From CAWAYR01 sp050250955 (GTDB lineage Bacteria > Acidobacteriota > Vicinamibacteria > Vicinamibacterales > UBA2999), in contig JBFWNR010000003.1 in NCBI GenBank assembly GCA_050250955.1, positions 1 through 64,000 on the forward strand: DNA of 64,000 nucleotides. The letters are read 5' to 3'. The notes beneath the pieces are model-generated. The model worked only from the letters and a program-made list of their open reading frames with translations. It made no database searches and had not been told where the DNA came from. Position 1 is the stretch's first letter, and each line of letters starts with the position of its first letter. A program made the translations under genes and the position numbers. This document shows, piece after piece, positions 51,302 through 59,177 of this stretch.

Positions 51302-53181
51302 TGCGCGACCTGGTGCGCATCTGCACGCTGGGCAGCGTCGACGACGGCAAGTCCACGCTCATCGGCCGGCTGCTCCACGACACCGACTCGCTGCCCGACG
51401 ACCAGATCGCGGCGGTGCGGGCCGCGACGGCGCGCCACGGCAGCGGCCTGGCCTTCGACTACTCGCTGGTCACCGACGGCCTGAAGGCGGAGCGCGAGCA
51501 GGGCATCACCATCGACGTCGCCTACCGCTATTTCTCGACGCCCAGGCGCGCCTTCATCGTCGCCGACGTGCCGGGCCACGAGCAGTACACGCGCAACATG
51601 GCCACCGGCGCCTCCACGGCGCAGCTGGCCCTGCTGCTCGTGGACGCCACCAAGGGCATCCTGCCGCAGACCCGCCGCCACGCCTTCATCGCCAGCCTGC
51701 TCGGCATTCCGCGCCTGGTCGTGGCGGTGAACAAGATGGACCTGGTGGACCACGCCGAGCCGGTCTTCGACGCCATCGCCGCCGAGTTCCGCGAGTTCGC
51801 GGCGCGGCTCGGGCCGCTCGACCTGCGGCTGGTGCCGGTCGTCGCCCGCGACGGCCTCAACCTGGTGACCCGCGACACCGCCGCCATGCCGTGGTACAGC
51901 GGCGAGGCGCTGCTCGAGATCCTCGAGTCGATCTACGTCGGCGGCGATCGCAACCTAGTGGATCTGCGGCTGCCGGTGCAGCACGTGATCCGCGCGCCCG
52001 ACGGCACCCGCGCCCTGGCCGGTCCGGTCGTTGCGGGCGTGGTCCGCGAAGGCGACGAGCTGCTGGTCCTGCCGTCGCGCAGCCGCGCCCGCGTGACGTC
52101 GCTCACCGCTTCGGCCGGCGGCGCCGAGGCGTTTCCGCCGCTGGCCGCAACGCTCACGCTCGACCGCGAGCTCGACGTCGGCCGCGGCGATCTGCTGGTG
52201 CATCCCGGCAACGTCCCGGCCGGCCGCACCGCGGTGGACGCGATGGTGGTGTGGCTCGACGAGACCCCGCTCGCCGTCGGCCGCCGTTATCTGGTGAAGC
52301 ACCTGACGCGTACCGTGCCGGCACGCGTCGAGCGCCTGCACTACGTGGTGGACGTGAACACGCTCAGCCGCAGCGGGGAGGACACGCTCGCCCAGCACGG
52401 CATCGGCCGGCTGACGCTCGCCGTGTCGCAGCCGCTGTTCGTCGATCCCTACGCCCGCATCAGGGCGACCGGCAGCTTCATCCTGCTCGATCCGGACACC
52501 CAGGCGACGGCGGCGGCCGGCATGGTCGTCGACCGCGGGACGCCGGGGCGGGCGCCGGGCGAGGCCATGCCGCGGCACGTGGTCCGCGAGGCACCGGCGG
52601 TGCCGGAGCAGGAGCGCGCCCGCCGCCTGGGCCAGCGCGCGGTGACGGTCTGGCTCACCGGCCTGTCGGGATCCGGCAAGTCCACCATCGCCCGCGAACT
52701 CGAGCGCACCCTGCACGACCAGGGCCGGCACGCGTTCGTCCTCGACGGCGACACCCTGCGCACCGGGCTGAACCAGGATCTCGGCTTCAGCCGCGAGGAC
52801 CGCGCCGAGAACGTCCGCCGCACCGCCGAAGTGGCCCGGGTGCTGAACGACGCCGGGCTCATCGCCATCGTCGCCCTCATCTCGCCGTTCCGCGACGAGC
52901 GCGAGCGGGCCCGCCAGATCGTCGGCACCGAGCGGTTCGTCGAGGTCTACGTGGACACCCCGCTCGACGTGTGCGAGGCGCGCGACGCGAAAGGGCTCTA
53001 CGCCAGGGCGCGGGCCGGCGAGATCCCCGAGTTCACCGGCATCAGCTCGCCCTACGAGGCGCCGACAGATCCCGCCCTGGTGCTGGCGGCAGGTCACGAA
53101 CCCACGGCCGCGTCGGTCGCATCACTGCTCGCCTGCCTCGAACCGCGCATCACCGGCCGGTCGGCGCCTCCAGCCAGCTAG
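51301..53181 (+). CDS. cysNC: Bifunctional sulfate adenylyltransferase GTPase / adenylylsulfate kinase
   Basis: The 626-aa product is a fusion. The N-terminal GTPase has GSVDDGKST (G1), DVPGHEQYTRNM (G3) and NKMD (G4). The C-terminal APS kinase (from about residue 440) has LTGLSGSGKSTIA, LDGDTLRTGLNQDLGFSREDR, ISPFRDERERAR and EFTGISSPYEAP. With CysD it turns sulfate into APS and then PAPS in one enzyme complex. The last 32 nt overlap the end of the convergent M61 peptidase gene. Confidence 0.95.
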   Translation: MRDLVRICTLGSVDDGKSTLIGRLLHDTDSLPDDQIAAVRAATARHGSGLAFDYSLVTDGLKAEREQGITIDVAYRYFSTPRRAFIVADVPGHEQYTRNMATGASTAQLALLLVDATKGILPQTRRHAFIASLLGIPRLVVAVNKMDLVDHAEPVFDAIAAEFREFAARLGPLDLRLVPVVARDGLNLVTRDTAAMPWYSGEALLEILESIYVGGDRNLVDLRLPVQHVIRAPDGTRALAGPVVAGVVREGDELLVLPSRSRARVTSLTASAGGAEAFPPLAATLTLDRELDVGRGDLLVHPGNVPAGRTAVDAMVVWLDETPLAVGRRYLVKHLTRTVPARVERLHYVVDVNTLSRSGEDTLAQHGIGRLTLAVSQPLFVDPYARIRATGSFILLDPDTQATAAAGMVVDRGTPGRAPGEAMPRHVVREAPAVPEQERARRLGQRAVTVWLTGLSGSGKSTIARELERTLHDQGRHAFVLDGDTLRTGLNQDLGFSREDRAENVRRTAEVARVLNDAGLIAIVALISPFRDERERARQIVGTERFVEVYVDTPLDVCEARDAKGLYARARAGEIPEFTGISSPYEAPTDPALVLAAGHEPTAASVASLLACLEPRITGRSAPPAS

Positions 53182-54961
53182 TCAGCCGCGCCCCCTGCTC
53201 CGCGGTCGCGTCCGGCCTCACCTGCAGCCGCCACGGCCGCCCCGGTTCGGCGCCCAGGGTGACCGGCACGGTCATCAGCCGGTCGCGCCGCGCCACCAGC
53301 ACACGCACGGTGTCGCCGGCGCGGTACTGCTCGAGCCGTGCCGTCAGGCCGTCGGCGCGCACCCGCAGGTCGTCGATGGCCAGGATCTCGTCGTCCACGT
53401 TGATGCCGCTGTCGTAGGCGGGCGTGTGGCGGCGCACCTGGGTCACGACGAGGCGCCCGCCGTCGTTGCGGGTGAGGAGCCCCGTCGTCGGCCGCCGCAC
53501 CTTGGGATCCACGGGCGCGAAGCGCAAGCCGAACCAGTCGAGCGCCTCGCTGAAGTCGAGCTCGTCGGTCGTGGCCAGCATCGAGGTGAGCCGGGCCGAC
53601 AGGTCGGTGCCGGCGGTCTCGCTCAACACCTGCTGGAACTGCTCGGGGGTGTAGCCCGTGGCGCCCGAATAGCGGGCGTAGGCCAGCCGCATCGCGTCGT
53701 CGAGGGTCTTGCCGCCGCCGGTCGCCCGGCGGATCGTGGCGTCGAGCAGGAAGGCCAGGGTCGCCCCCTTGTCGTAATAGTCGATGCTGGTATTGGCGCT
53801 GTTCTCGTCGGGGCGGTACTGCTTGATCCAGGTGTCGTAGGAGGCCATCTCCGCGGTCTGCACCTGGCGCCCGGGGCGCGTCTGCACGGCCTCGATCGAG
53901 TTCGACAGCATGTCGAGGTATTCCGGTGTGGTCGTCAGGCCGGCGCGTCGCACCAGCAGCGCGCCGTAGTAGTCGGTGACCCCCTCGGCGACCCACAGGC
54001 TCCTGGTGTGGTTCTCGGTCTGGTAGTCGAAGGGGCCGAGCTCCACCGGCCGCAGCCGCTTGATGTTCCAGTTGTGGAAGTACTCGTGCGCCACCAGGCT
54101 CAGCCAGTTGATGTAGGGCTGGCGCGTCCTGGTGACGAACCGGCTCGACATGGTGAGGAAGGAGTTCCTGTGCTCGAGGCCGCCGCCGGCCTCGACCACC
54201 ATGTTGAGGAAGTGGTAGTGCGGGTAGTCGAGCGACCCCATCACCGCCTTGCCGGCCTCGACGATCCGGCGGATGTCGGCCGCAGCGCGGTCGGCGTCGA
54301 ACCGCGACGGATCGCCCTCGAGCACCAGGTGATGCGCCGTGCCGTCGACGTCGAACGATCGCACCACCGGGTTGCCGACCACGATCGGGCTGTCCACCAG
54401 CGTGTCGAAGTCCTCGGCGCGATAGGCGTTGGCCTGGCCGGCGAGGGGCTGGAGCGCCGTGGCCGAGGCCGTCCACGCCGCCGGCAGCTCGAGGCGCACG
54501 TCGTGCGGTCGCGGCGTCCGGTCGGCCAGCGTGATGAAGGTGGGCGCGCCGTTCAGCATCGCGAAGCCGGCGTCCACCCAGTTGGTGCGCACCGTCATCT
54601 CGCGGCCGTAGACGCGATAGGCCACCGTCACGTTCGCGGTGCCGCCGGTGCTGATGCGCCAGCGGTTCTTGGCGGTTTTGGTGGCCGCCAACGCCACCCC
54701 GCCGGGCCCGCGCGCGTGCAGCCCCTCGACGTGGCGCTCGTACTCGCGAATCAGGTACGAGCCCGGCGTCCACACCGCCATCATCAGCTCGACGTCGGCG
54801 CGGCCGCCGGTCGGATAGACCGCCTCGACCTCGACGTAGTGCGTGTGCGGCGCCGGGAAGCGCAGCGTGTAGCGGATGGGATCGGCAGCTTGCGCGGCGG
54901 GCTGGACGGTGGTCATGGACAGGACGGCGAGCGCAGCCAGGAGGTAGGCGCGGGGACGCAT
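53150..54961 (-). CDS. M61 glycyl aminopeptidase-like metallopeptidase with PDZ domain
   Basis: The 603-aa product has a signal peptide ending near PAAQA. The zinc site is VAHEYFHNWNIKRLRP (HExxH), with the third ligand in LWVAEGVTDYYG about 30 residues later. The N-terminal beta domain contains VWTPGSYLIREYERHV. A PDZ domain follows the catalytic part (about residues 495-580; RLVVTQVRRHTPAYDSGINV). It should act in the periplasm. A TACAAT box ends 7 nt before the ATG, which suggests a leaderless message. Confidence 0.92.
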   Translation of the reverse strand: MRPRAYLLAALAVLSMTTVQPAAQAADPIRYTLRFPAPHTHYVEVEAVYPTGGRADVELMMAVWTPGSYLIREYERHVEGLHARGPGGVALAATKTAKNRWRISTGGTANVTVAYRVYGREMTVRTNWVDAGFAMLNGAPTFITLADRTPRPHDVRLELPAAWTASATALQPLAGQANAYRAEDFDTLVDSPIVVGNPVVRSFDVDGTAHHLVLEGDPSRFDADRAAADIRRIVEAGKAVMGSLDYPHYHFLNMVVEAGGGLEHRNSFLTMSSRFVTRTRQPYINWLSLVAHEYFHNWNIKRLRPVELGPFDYQTENHTRSLWVAEGVTDYYGALLVRRAGLTTTPEYLDMLSNSIEAVQTRPGRQVQTAEMASYDTWIKQYRPDENSANTSIDYYDKGATLAFLLDATIRRATGGGKTLDDAMRLAYARYSGATGYTPEQFQQVLSETAGTDLSARLTSMLATTDELDFSEALDWFGLRFAPVDPKVRRPTTGLLTRNDGGRLVVTQVRRHTPAYDSGINVDDEILAIDDLRVRADGLTARLEQYRAGDTVRVLVARRDRLMTVPVTLGAEPGRPWRLQVRPDATAEQGARLTSWLEAPTGR

Positions 54962-54968
54962 GCGCAGT

Positions 54969-54974
54969 ATTGTA
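54969..54974 (-). promoter_or_regulatory. -10 element 7 nt from the M61 peptidase start
   Basis: On the minus strand TACAAT is followed by 7 nt and the ATG at 54961. No ribosome-binding site is present. Confidence 0.5.
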
Positions 54975-55014
54975 TGGGCCTGACCCGCGGCCGCCCGCTA
55001 GCCACGCTCTCCCC

Positions 55015-55035
55015 AGCCGCTAGCCGCTAGCCGCT
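55015..55035. repeat. Three tandem copies of the heptamer AGCCGCT
   Basis: Three exact copies end 7 nt before the oxidase subunit I start (55043), where a ribosome-binding site would be. A related GCTAGCC is at 54998. The arrangement parallels the CGGGGAC repeat before the symporter. Confidence 0.85.
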
Positions 55036-55042
55036 CGCCGCC

Positions 55043-56686
55043 ATGCGTGTTGCCGACCACAAGCCGCTGTCGCTGCTCTACGGCGCCACGGCGTGCGGCT
55101 TCCTGCTGCTCGGCTTCCTGCTGATGCTGCTGCTCCGTTGGCAGCTGGCCTGGCCGGGCCAGCCGATCGCGCTGGCGACGGCGATCTTCGGGGAGGCCAA
55201 CGCGCCGGGCGGCGTGCTGCTGCCGGAGTTCTACTACCAGCTGGTCTCGATGCACGGCTCGGTGATGATTTTCCTGGCCGTGGTACCGCTCGCCACGGCC
55301 GGCTTCGGCGGGTATCTGGTGCCGCTGCAGATCGGTGCGCCCGGCCTGGCGTTCCCGCGCCTCAGCCTCGCCGGCTACGTCATCTACGTCCTGGCCGGGC
55401 TGTCGATGGCGGCCAGCTTCGTGCTGCCGGGCGGCGCCGCCAACTCGGGTTGGACCTCCTATCCGCCGCTGGCCATCATCGCCTCGTCGGGCCAGAGCGT
55501 GTGGCTGGTGGGCGTGTTCCTGCTCGGCGTGTCGTCGATGCTGTGGGCGGTGAACCTGCTGGCCACCGTGGTGGCGTGCCGCGCCCCCGGCATGACGCTG
55601 CTCCGCCTGCCGTTCTTCGTCTGGACCCAGGCGGTCACGGCGCTGCTGCTGCTGCTCGCCTTCCCCGCCCTGCAGGCGGCGGCGGTGCTCCAGTGGATGG
55701 ATCGCGTCGTCGGCTCCAGCTTCTTCCTGCCCTCGGGCCTGGCGGTCAGCAACGTGCCGCTCGAGGTGGCCGGCGGCGGCAACCCGCTGCTGTGGCAGCA
55801 CCTGTTCTGGTTCCTGGCGCACCCCGAGGTCTACGTGCTGGTGCTGCCGGCGATGGGCATCGTCGCCGAGGTGCTCACCGCGCACGCGCGGCGGCCGCTG
55901 TGGCGCTACGGCCTGATGGTGAACGCCATCGCCGCGCTGGGCGCCTGGTCGATGGTGGTGTGGGCGCACCACATGTTCCTCACCGGCATGGGCACCACGC
56001 TCAGCAGCTTCTTCCAGGTCACCACGATGGTCGTCTCGGTGCCTTCGGTCATCGTGGTCACCTGCCTGGTGGCGACGTTGTGGGGCGGCGCGATCCGCTT
56101 CACGACCGCGATGGGCTTCGCGCTGGCGTTCCTGCCGATGTTCGGCCTGGGCGGCGTGACCGGTCTGCCGCTGGGCCTGGGGCCGAGCAACGTCGTGCTG
56201 CACGACACCTACTACGTGGTCGGCCACTTCCACTACCTGGTGGCGCCGGGGACGCTGTTTGCGATCGTCGCCGGCATCTACCATTGGTATCCGAAGCTCA
56301 CCGGCCGACGGCTGAGCGAGCGGCTCGGTCTGGTGCACTTCGTCGGGTCGTTCGTCACCATGAACGCGGTGTTCCTGCCGATGTTCCTGATGGGGCTGAT
56401 GGGTGTGAACCGCCGGCTCTACGACGCCGGGATGGCCTCGGCCCTGGCGGCGCCGACGGTCGGCTGGAATCCGCACATGACGTGGAACGCCGTCGCGCTG
56501 GGCGCCTTCCAGCTGGTGTTCCTGTGGAACCTGCACTGGAGCGCCCGCCGCGGCGAGCCGGCCGAGAACCCGTGGCGGGCCTCGACGCTCGAGTGGACGA
56601 CGGCCTCGCCGCCGCCGCCCGGCAACTTCGCCGCCGAGCCGGTCGTCACCGGCCCGCCGTATCGCTACGAGGAGTCGCCGGCGTGA
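55043..56686 (+). CDS. ctaD: Heme-copper oxidase subunit I (cytochrome c oxidase)
   Basis: The 547-aa product has twelve or more helices. The heme and copper ligands are in MHGSVMIFLAVVPL (His), WFLAHPEVYVLVLP (the copper His plus the glutamate of A-type oxidases), VVWAHHMFLTGM (His-His) and HDTYYVVGHFHYL (the two haem ligands). The tyrosine after HPEV fits the His-Tyr cross-link. It reduces oxygen and pumps protons. The first residue of the motif is A rather than G. It heads an operon with subunits III, a small protein and II in that order. Confidence 0.93.
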   Translation: MRVADHKPLSLLYGATACGFLLLGFLLMLLLRWQLAWPGQPIALATAIFGEANAPGGVLLPEFYYQLVSMHGSVMIFLAVVPLATAGFGGYLVPLQIGAPGLAFPRLSLAGYVIYVLAGLSMAASFVLPGGAANSGWTSYPPLAIIASSGQSVWLVGVFLLGVSSMLWAVNLLATVVACRAPGMTLLRLPFFVWTQAVTALLLLLAFPALQAAAVLQWMDRVVGSSFFLPSGLAVSNVPLEVAGGGNPLLWQHLFWFLAHPEVYVLVLPAMGIVAEVLTAHARRPLWRYGLMVNAIAALGAWSMVVWAHHMFLTGMGTTLSSFFQVTTMVVSVPSVIVVTCLVATLWGGAIRFTTAMGFALAFLPMFGLGGVTGLPLGLGPSNVVLHDTYYVVGHFHYLVAPGTLFAIVAGIYHWYPKLTGRRLSERLGLVHFVGSFVTMNAVFLPMFLMGLMGVNRRLYDAGMASALAAPTVGWNPHMTWNAVALGAFQLVFLWNLHWSARRGEPAENPWRASTLEWTTASPPPPGNFAAEPVVTGPPYRYEESPA

Positions 56687-57258
56687 GCACGCCGACGATG
56701 GCCGTGGCCCGGGCCGACCGCGCCGCCGAGGTGGCGACGTGGCTGACCCTCGCCTCGCTCACGATGTTCCTGGCGTCGCTCTTCTCAGGGTACGTGCTGT
56801 TACGGGTGGGCAGCGAGGCGTGGCCCACGCCGTGGATCAGAGGCGGCGTCGGCAGGCTGGACGATCCGTGGCTGCGGCTGGCGAGCCTGACCGTCGCCGC
56901 GGTGGCCGGCGTGGTGGCGACGCGGACCGTGCCGCCCGGGCCGGCGCGGGTTGCCCGCTGGCCGCTGCCGACGGCGGCCTTCGCCGGCGCGCTCTTCGCC
57001 GGGCGGACGATCACCGCCGGGCAGGCGCTGGTGGCCGCCGGCCACGGACCGGCGTCCCACGTCGCCCCGGCGACGTGGTTCGCGCTGAACGGCGTGCTGG
57101 CGGCACTCGCGGCGGCGGCGGTGGCCGCCACCATCGTCGTCAACCTCGGCACCTGGGAGGTCGCGGTCCGGCGCCGGCGCTCGCGGGTGATCGCCCGTTG
57201 CTGGGCGCTGCTGGCCGTGGCCTTCGCCGTCGTCGCCGTCGGGATGTACCTGGTATGA
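56683..57258 (+). CDS. Heme-copper oxidase subunit III-like protein
   Basis: GTG 56683 overlaps the subunit I stop (GTGA); 191 aa with five membrane helices. The N-terminal LTLASLTMFLASLFSGYVLLR resembles the start of the shorter bacterial subunit III, while the middle (HGPASHVAPATWFALNG) is diverged. The subunit stabilises subunit I and does not bind the metal centres. Its overlap with the next start (ATGA) makes this a tightly coupled operon. Confidence 0.75.
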   Translation: MSTPTMAVARADRAAEVATWLTLASLTMFLASLFSGYVLLRVGSEAWPTPWIRGGVGRLDDPWLRLASLTVAAVAGVVATRTVPPGPARVARWPLPTAAFAGALFAGRTITAGQALVAAGHGPASHVAPATWFALNGVLAALAAAAVAATIVVNLGTWEVAVRRRRSRVIARCWALLAVAFAVVAVGMYLV

Positions 57259-57461
57259 GCGCCCCGCTGATCGTCGCCTGCCTGGTCTGCGGCCGTCCGC
57301 TGGACGCGCTGCTCACGAGCGGCCTGCACGCCGGCGTGCTGGTAATGGTCGCGGTGGCGCTGGGAGTCGTCGCCGCGATCGGGCGGGGCGTCGTCGGCCT
57401 GCTGCGCGAGGACCGGCGAGCGCTCGACGGGGTCGCGTCGTCCACGGAGCGCGGGCGATGA
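57255..57461 (+). CDS. 68-aa membrane protein in the oxidase operon
   Basis: ATG 57255 overlaps the previous stop (ATGA), and the stop at 57461 overlaps the next start (ATGA). The protein has two membrane helices (about 1-15 and 23-45) and a CLVC motif near the N-terminus that could bind metal or a haem-related group. It may play the part of a subunit IV or of an assembly factor. I recognise no specific family. Confidence 0.7.
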   Translation: MSAPLIVACLVCGRPLDALLTSGLHAGVLVMVAVALGVVAAIGRGVVGLLREDRRALDGVASSTERGR

Positions 57462-58195
57462 GCCGGTGGCTGTCGGCGTGGCTGCCGCAGGCCGCCTCGT
57501 CGCACGCTCCGGCGTTCGACGCGGTGGTCGCCGCCGCGCACCTGGACGGCTTGATCGTCTTTGCCAGCTGGCTGGCGATCTTCGCGGTGATCCTGGTGCG
57601 GTTCCGGGCCGGCCGGGGCCGGGCGCCGGGCTCGCCGGCCGGCCGCTGGCCGCTGGCGGCGATCGCGCTCGTCGTCGTCGGCGACGTGTGGCTGCTCGCC
57701 GGCTCGGCGCTGCCCGTCTGGTGGCGGCGCGCCGATCCGCCGCCGGCCGGGGCCGTGGAAGTGCGGGTGGTCGGCGAGCAGTTCGCCTGGAACGTCCACT
57801 ACCCCGGCCTCGACGGCCGTTTCGGGCGCACCGACCGGTCCCTCATCACCGCCGCCGATCCGCTCGGCATCGACCGGACCGACCCGGCCGGCGCCGACGA
57901 CTTCGTGCTCATCAACCTGCTGGTCCTGCCGGTGAACCGCCCTGCCCTCGTGCATCTGGCGACCAAGGACGTCATCCACAGCTTCACGCTGGCCGAGATG
58001 CGGGTGAAGCAGGACATCACCCCGGGCCTGCCGACGACGGCGTGGTTCACGCCGACGGCGACGGGGGTCTGGGAGATCGGTTGCTCGCAGCTCTGCGGCC
58101 TGGGCCACTACCGCATGCGCGGCGTCTTCGAAGTGCAGTCGGCCGAGGACTGGGAGGCGTTCGTGCGCGACGAGGTGGCACTTATTGCAAAGTGA
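57458..58195 (+). CDS. ctaC: Heme-copper oxidase subunit II
   Basis: ATG 57458 overlaps the previous stop; 245 aa with two membrane helices (about 28-48 and 64-88) and a periplasmic cupredoxin domain. The CuA site is complete: H174 in IHSFTL and C209, C213, H217 and M220 in CSQLCGLGHYRM. The first loop residue of the site is Q where many have E. Aromatic GEQFAWNVHYPG is the electron entry strand. It receives electrons from cytochrome c. The subunit II gene comes last in this operon, which is unusual. No signal peptide cleavage site is obvious. Confidence 0.93.
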   Translation: MSRWLSAWLPQAASSHAPAFDAVVAAAHLDGLIVFASWLAIFAVILVRFRAGRGRAPGSPAGRWPLAAIALVVVGDVWLLAGSALPVWWRRADPPPAGAVEVRVVGEQFAWNVHYPGLDGRFGRTDRSLITAADPLGIDRTDPAGADDFVLINLLVLPVNRPALVHLATKDVIHSFTLAEMRVKQDITPGLPTTAWFTPTATGVWEIGCSQLCGLGHYRMRGVFEVQSAEDWEAFVRDEVALIAK

Positions 58196-58256
58196 ACAGT
58201 GTTCGTGCCAGGCACGAACGGTGTTCACTGCCTGAACAGCGTTCGTGCCAGGCACC
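58194..58256. repeat. GTGCCAGGCAC palindromes behind the oxidase operon
   Basis: GTTCGTGCC-A-GGCACGAAC (58201-58219) is a perfect palindrome inside a longer imperfect one (58194-58226); a second half element GAACAGCGTTCGTGCCAGGC follows at 58234-58253. It lies in the 65 nt between two convergent stop codons, like the element at 2668. Confidence 0.88.
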
Positions 58257-58260
58257 GCCA

Positions 58261-59154
58261 CTACTGCCGGCAGGCCATCTCGTAGCCGCGAGCGCAGGCC
58301 CAGGCAGCGAACACCGGGCGGGCGTCGTCCTCCTCCACCGGCGTCCCGACGGCGGCGGCGCGGGCGGCCAGCTCCTCGCACCCGCCGCCCGGCTTCAGCC
58401 AGTCGGTGAGCTCGCCGGCGCCGTACAGCTCCGTGCGCCCGTCGTGCCGGCCGGCCGCATCGACGGCGCGCGCGATGTCGTAGGCGGTCCGCCCCTGCCA
58501 GTCCTTCACCGTGGGATCGGTGCCGGAGCGGCACAGGTCGAAGGCGCCGGCGGCGCTGCCGACCGCGGCCGCGGCGTGGAGCGGGGTGCGGCCGTTGGCG
58601 GCACGGGCGCGCGGGTCGGCGCCACGCGACAGCAGCAGCGCGTTCATCGCCTGCTCGTTGGTCCGCTGCGCTTCGAAGAGCGGCGTCTGGCCCAGCTCGA
58701 CGCAGTTGGTCGCGCAGTCGTTGGCCAGGTTGGCGTCGAGGCCGCGATCGAGGAGCCAGGTCGCCACCGCGAGGTTGCCGTCGGCCGCGGCCAGGTGGAG
58801 CAGGCTCCGCCCGTCGATCCGAACCGAGAGGTCGGCGCCGGCGGCGGCGAGCATCTCGAGCATCGGCAGCGGGTCCTCGACACGCGCCGCCGCCTCGTGA
58901 ATCAGATAGCGGCCGCGCCACGCGCTTTCGCCGGTTCGCGTCTGGTAGTCGCGCTGCTGGCTGACCCGCTCGTAGCCCTGCGGATAGGCCTTGGTGTGCA
59001 CGAGCGAAGGATCGCGGGCCAGTGACGCGCGCACCGTGTCGAGGTCGCCGCGCCGCACCGCCTGGACGAGGTCCAGCGGCGTGCCCGTCCAGTAGCCGTA
59101 CGCGCCAAACGCCAGGATGCCGACGGGAATGGCCCACACGAGGAGGCGACGCAC
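58261..59154 (-). CDS. Membrane-anchored ankyrin-repeat protein
   Basis: The 297-aa product has one N-terminal membrane helix (residues 5-22) and then ankyrin repeats, for example DLVQAVRRGDLDTVRASL, GRSLLHLAAADGNLAVATWL and NGRTPLHAAAAVGSAAGAF. Three cysteine pairs in the C-terminal half suggest a periplasmic domain. The C-terminal ACARGYEMACRQ ends it. It is a binding scaffold with no known partner, comparable to the gene at 9216-9857. It converges with the oxidase operon across the palindromic element. Confidence 0.82.
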   Translation of the reverse strand: MRRLLVWAIPVGILAFGAYGYWTGTPLDLVQAVRRGDLDTVRASLARDPSLVHTKAYPQGYERVSQQRDYQTRTGESAWRGRYLIHEAAARVEDPLPMLEMLAAAGADLSVRIDGRSLLHLAAADGNLAVATWLLDRGLDANLANDCATNCVELGQTPLFEAQRTNEQAMNALLLSRGADPRARAANGRTPLHAAAAVGSAAGAFDLCRSGTDPTVKDWQGRTAYDIARAVDAAGRHDGRTELYGAGELTDWLKPGGGCEELAARAAAVGTPVEEDDARPVFAAWACARGYEMACRQ

Positions 59155-59177
59155 GCCGCCATCCTACCAGCGCCGGC

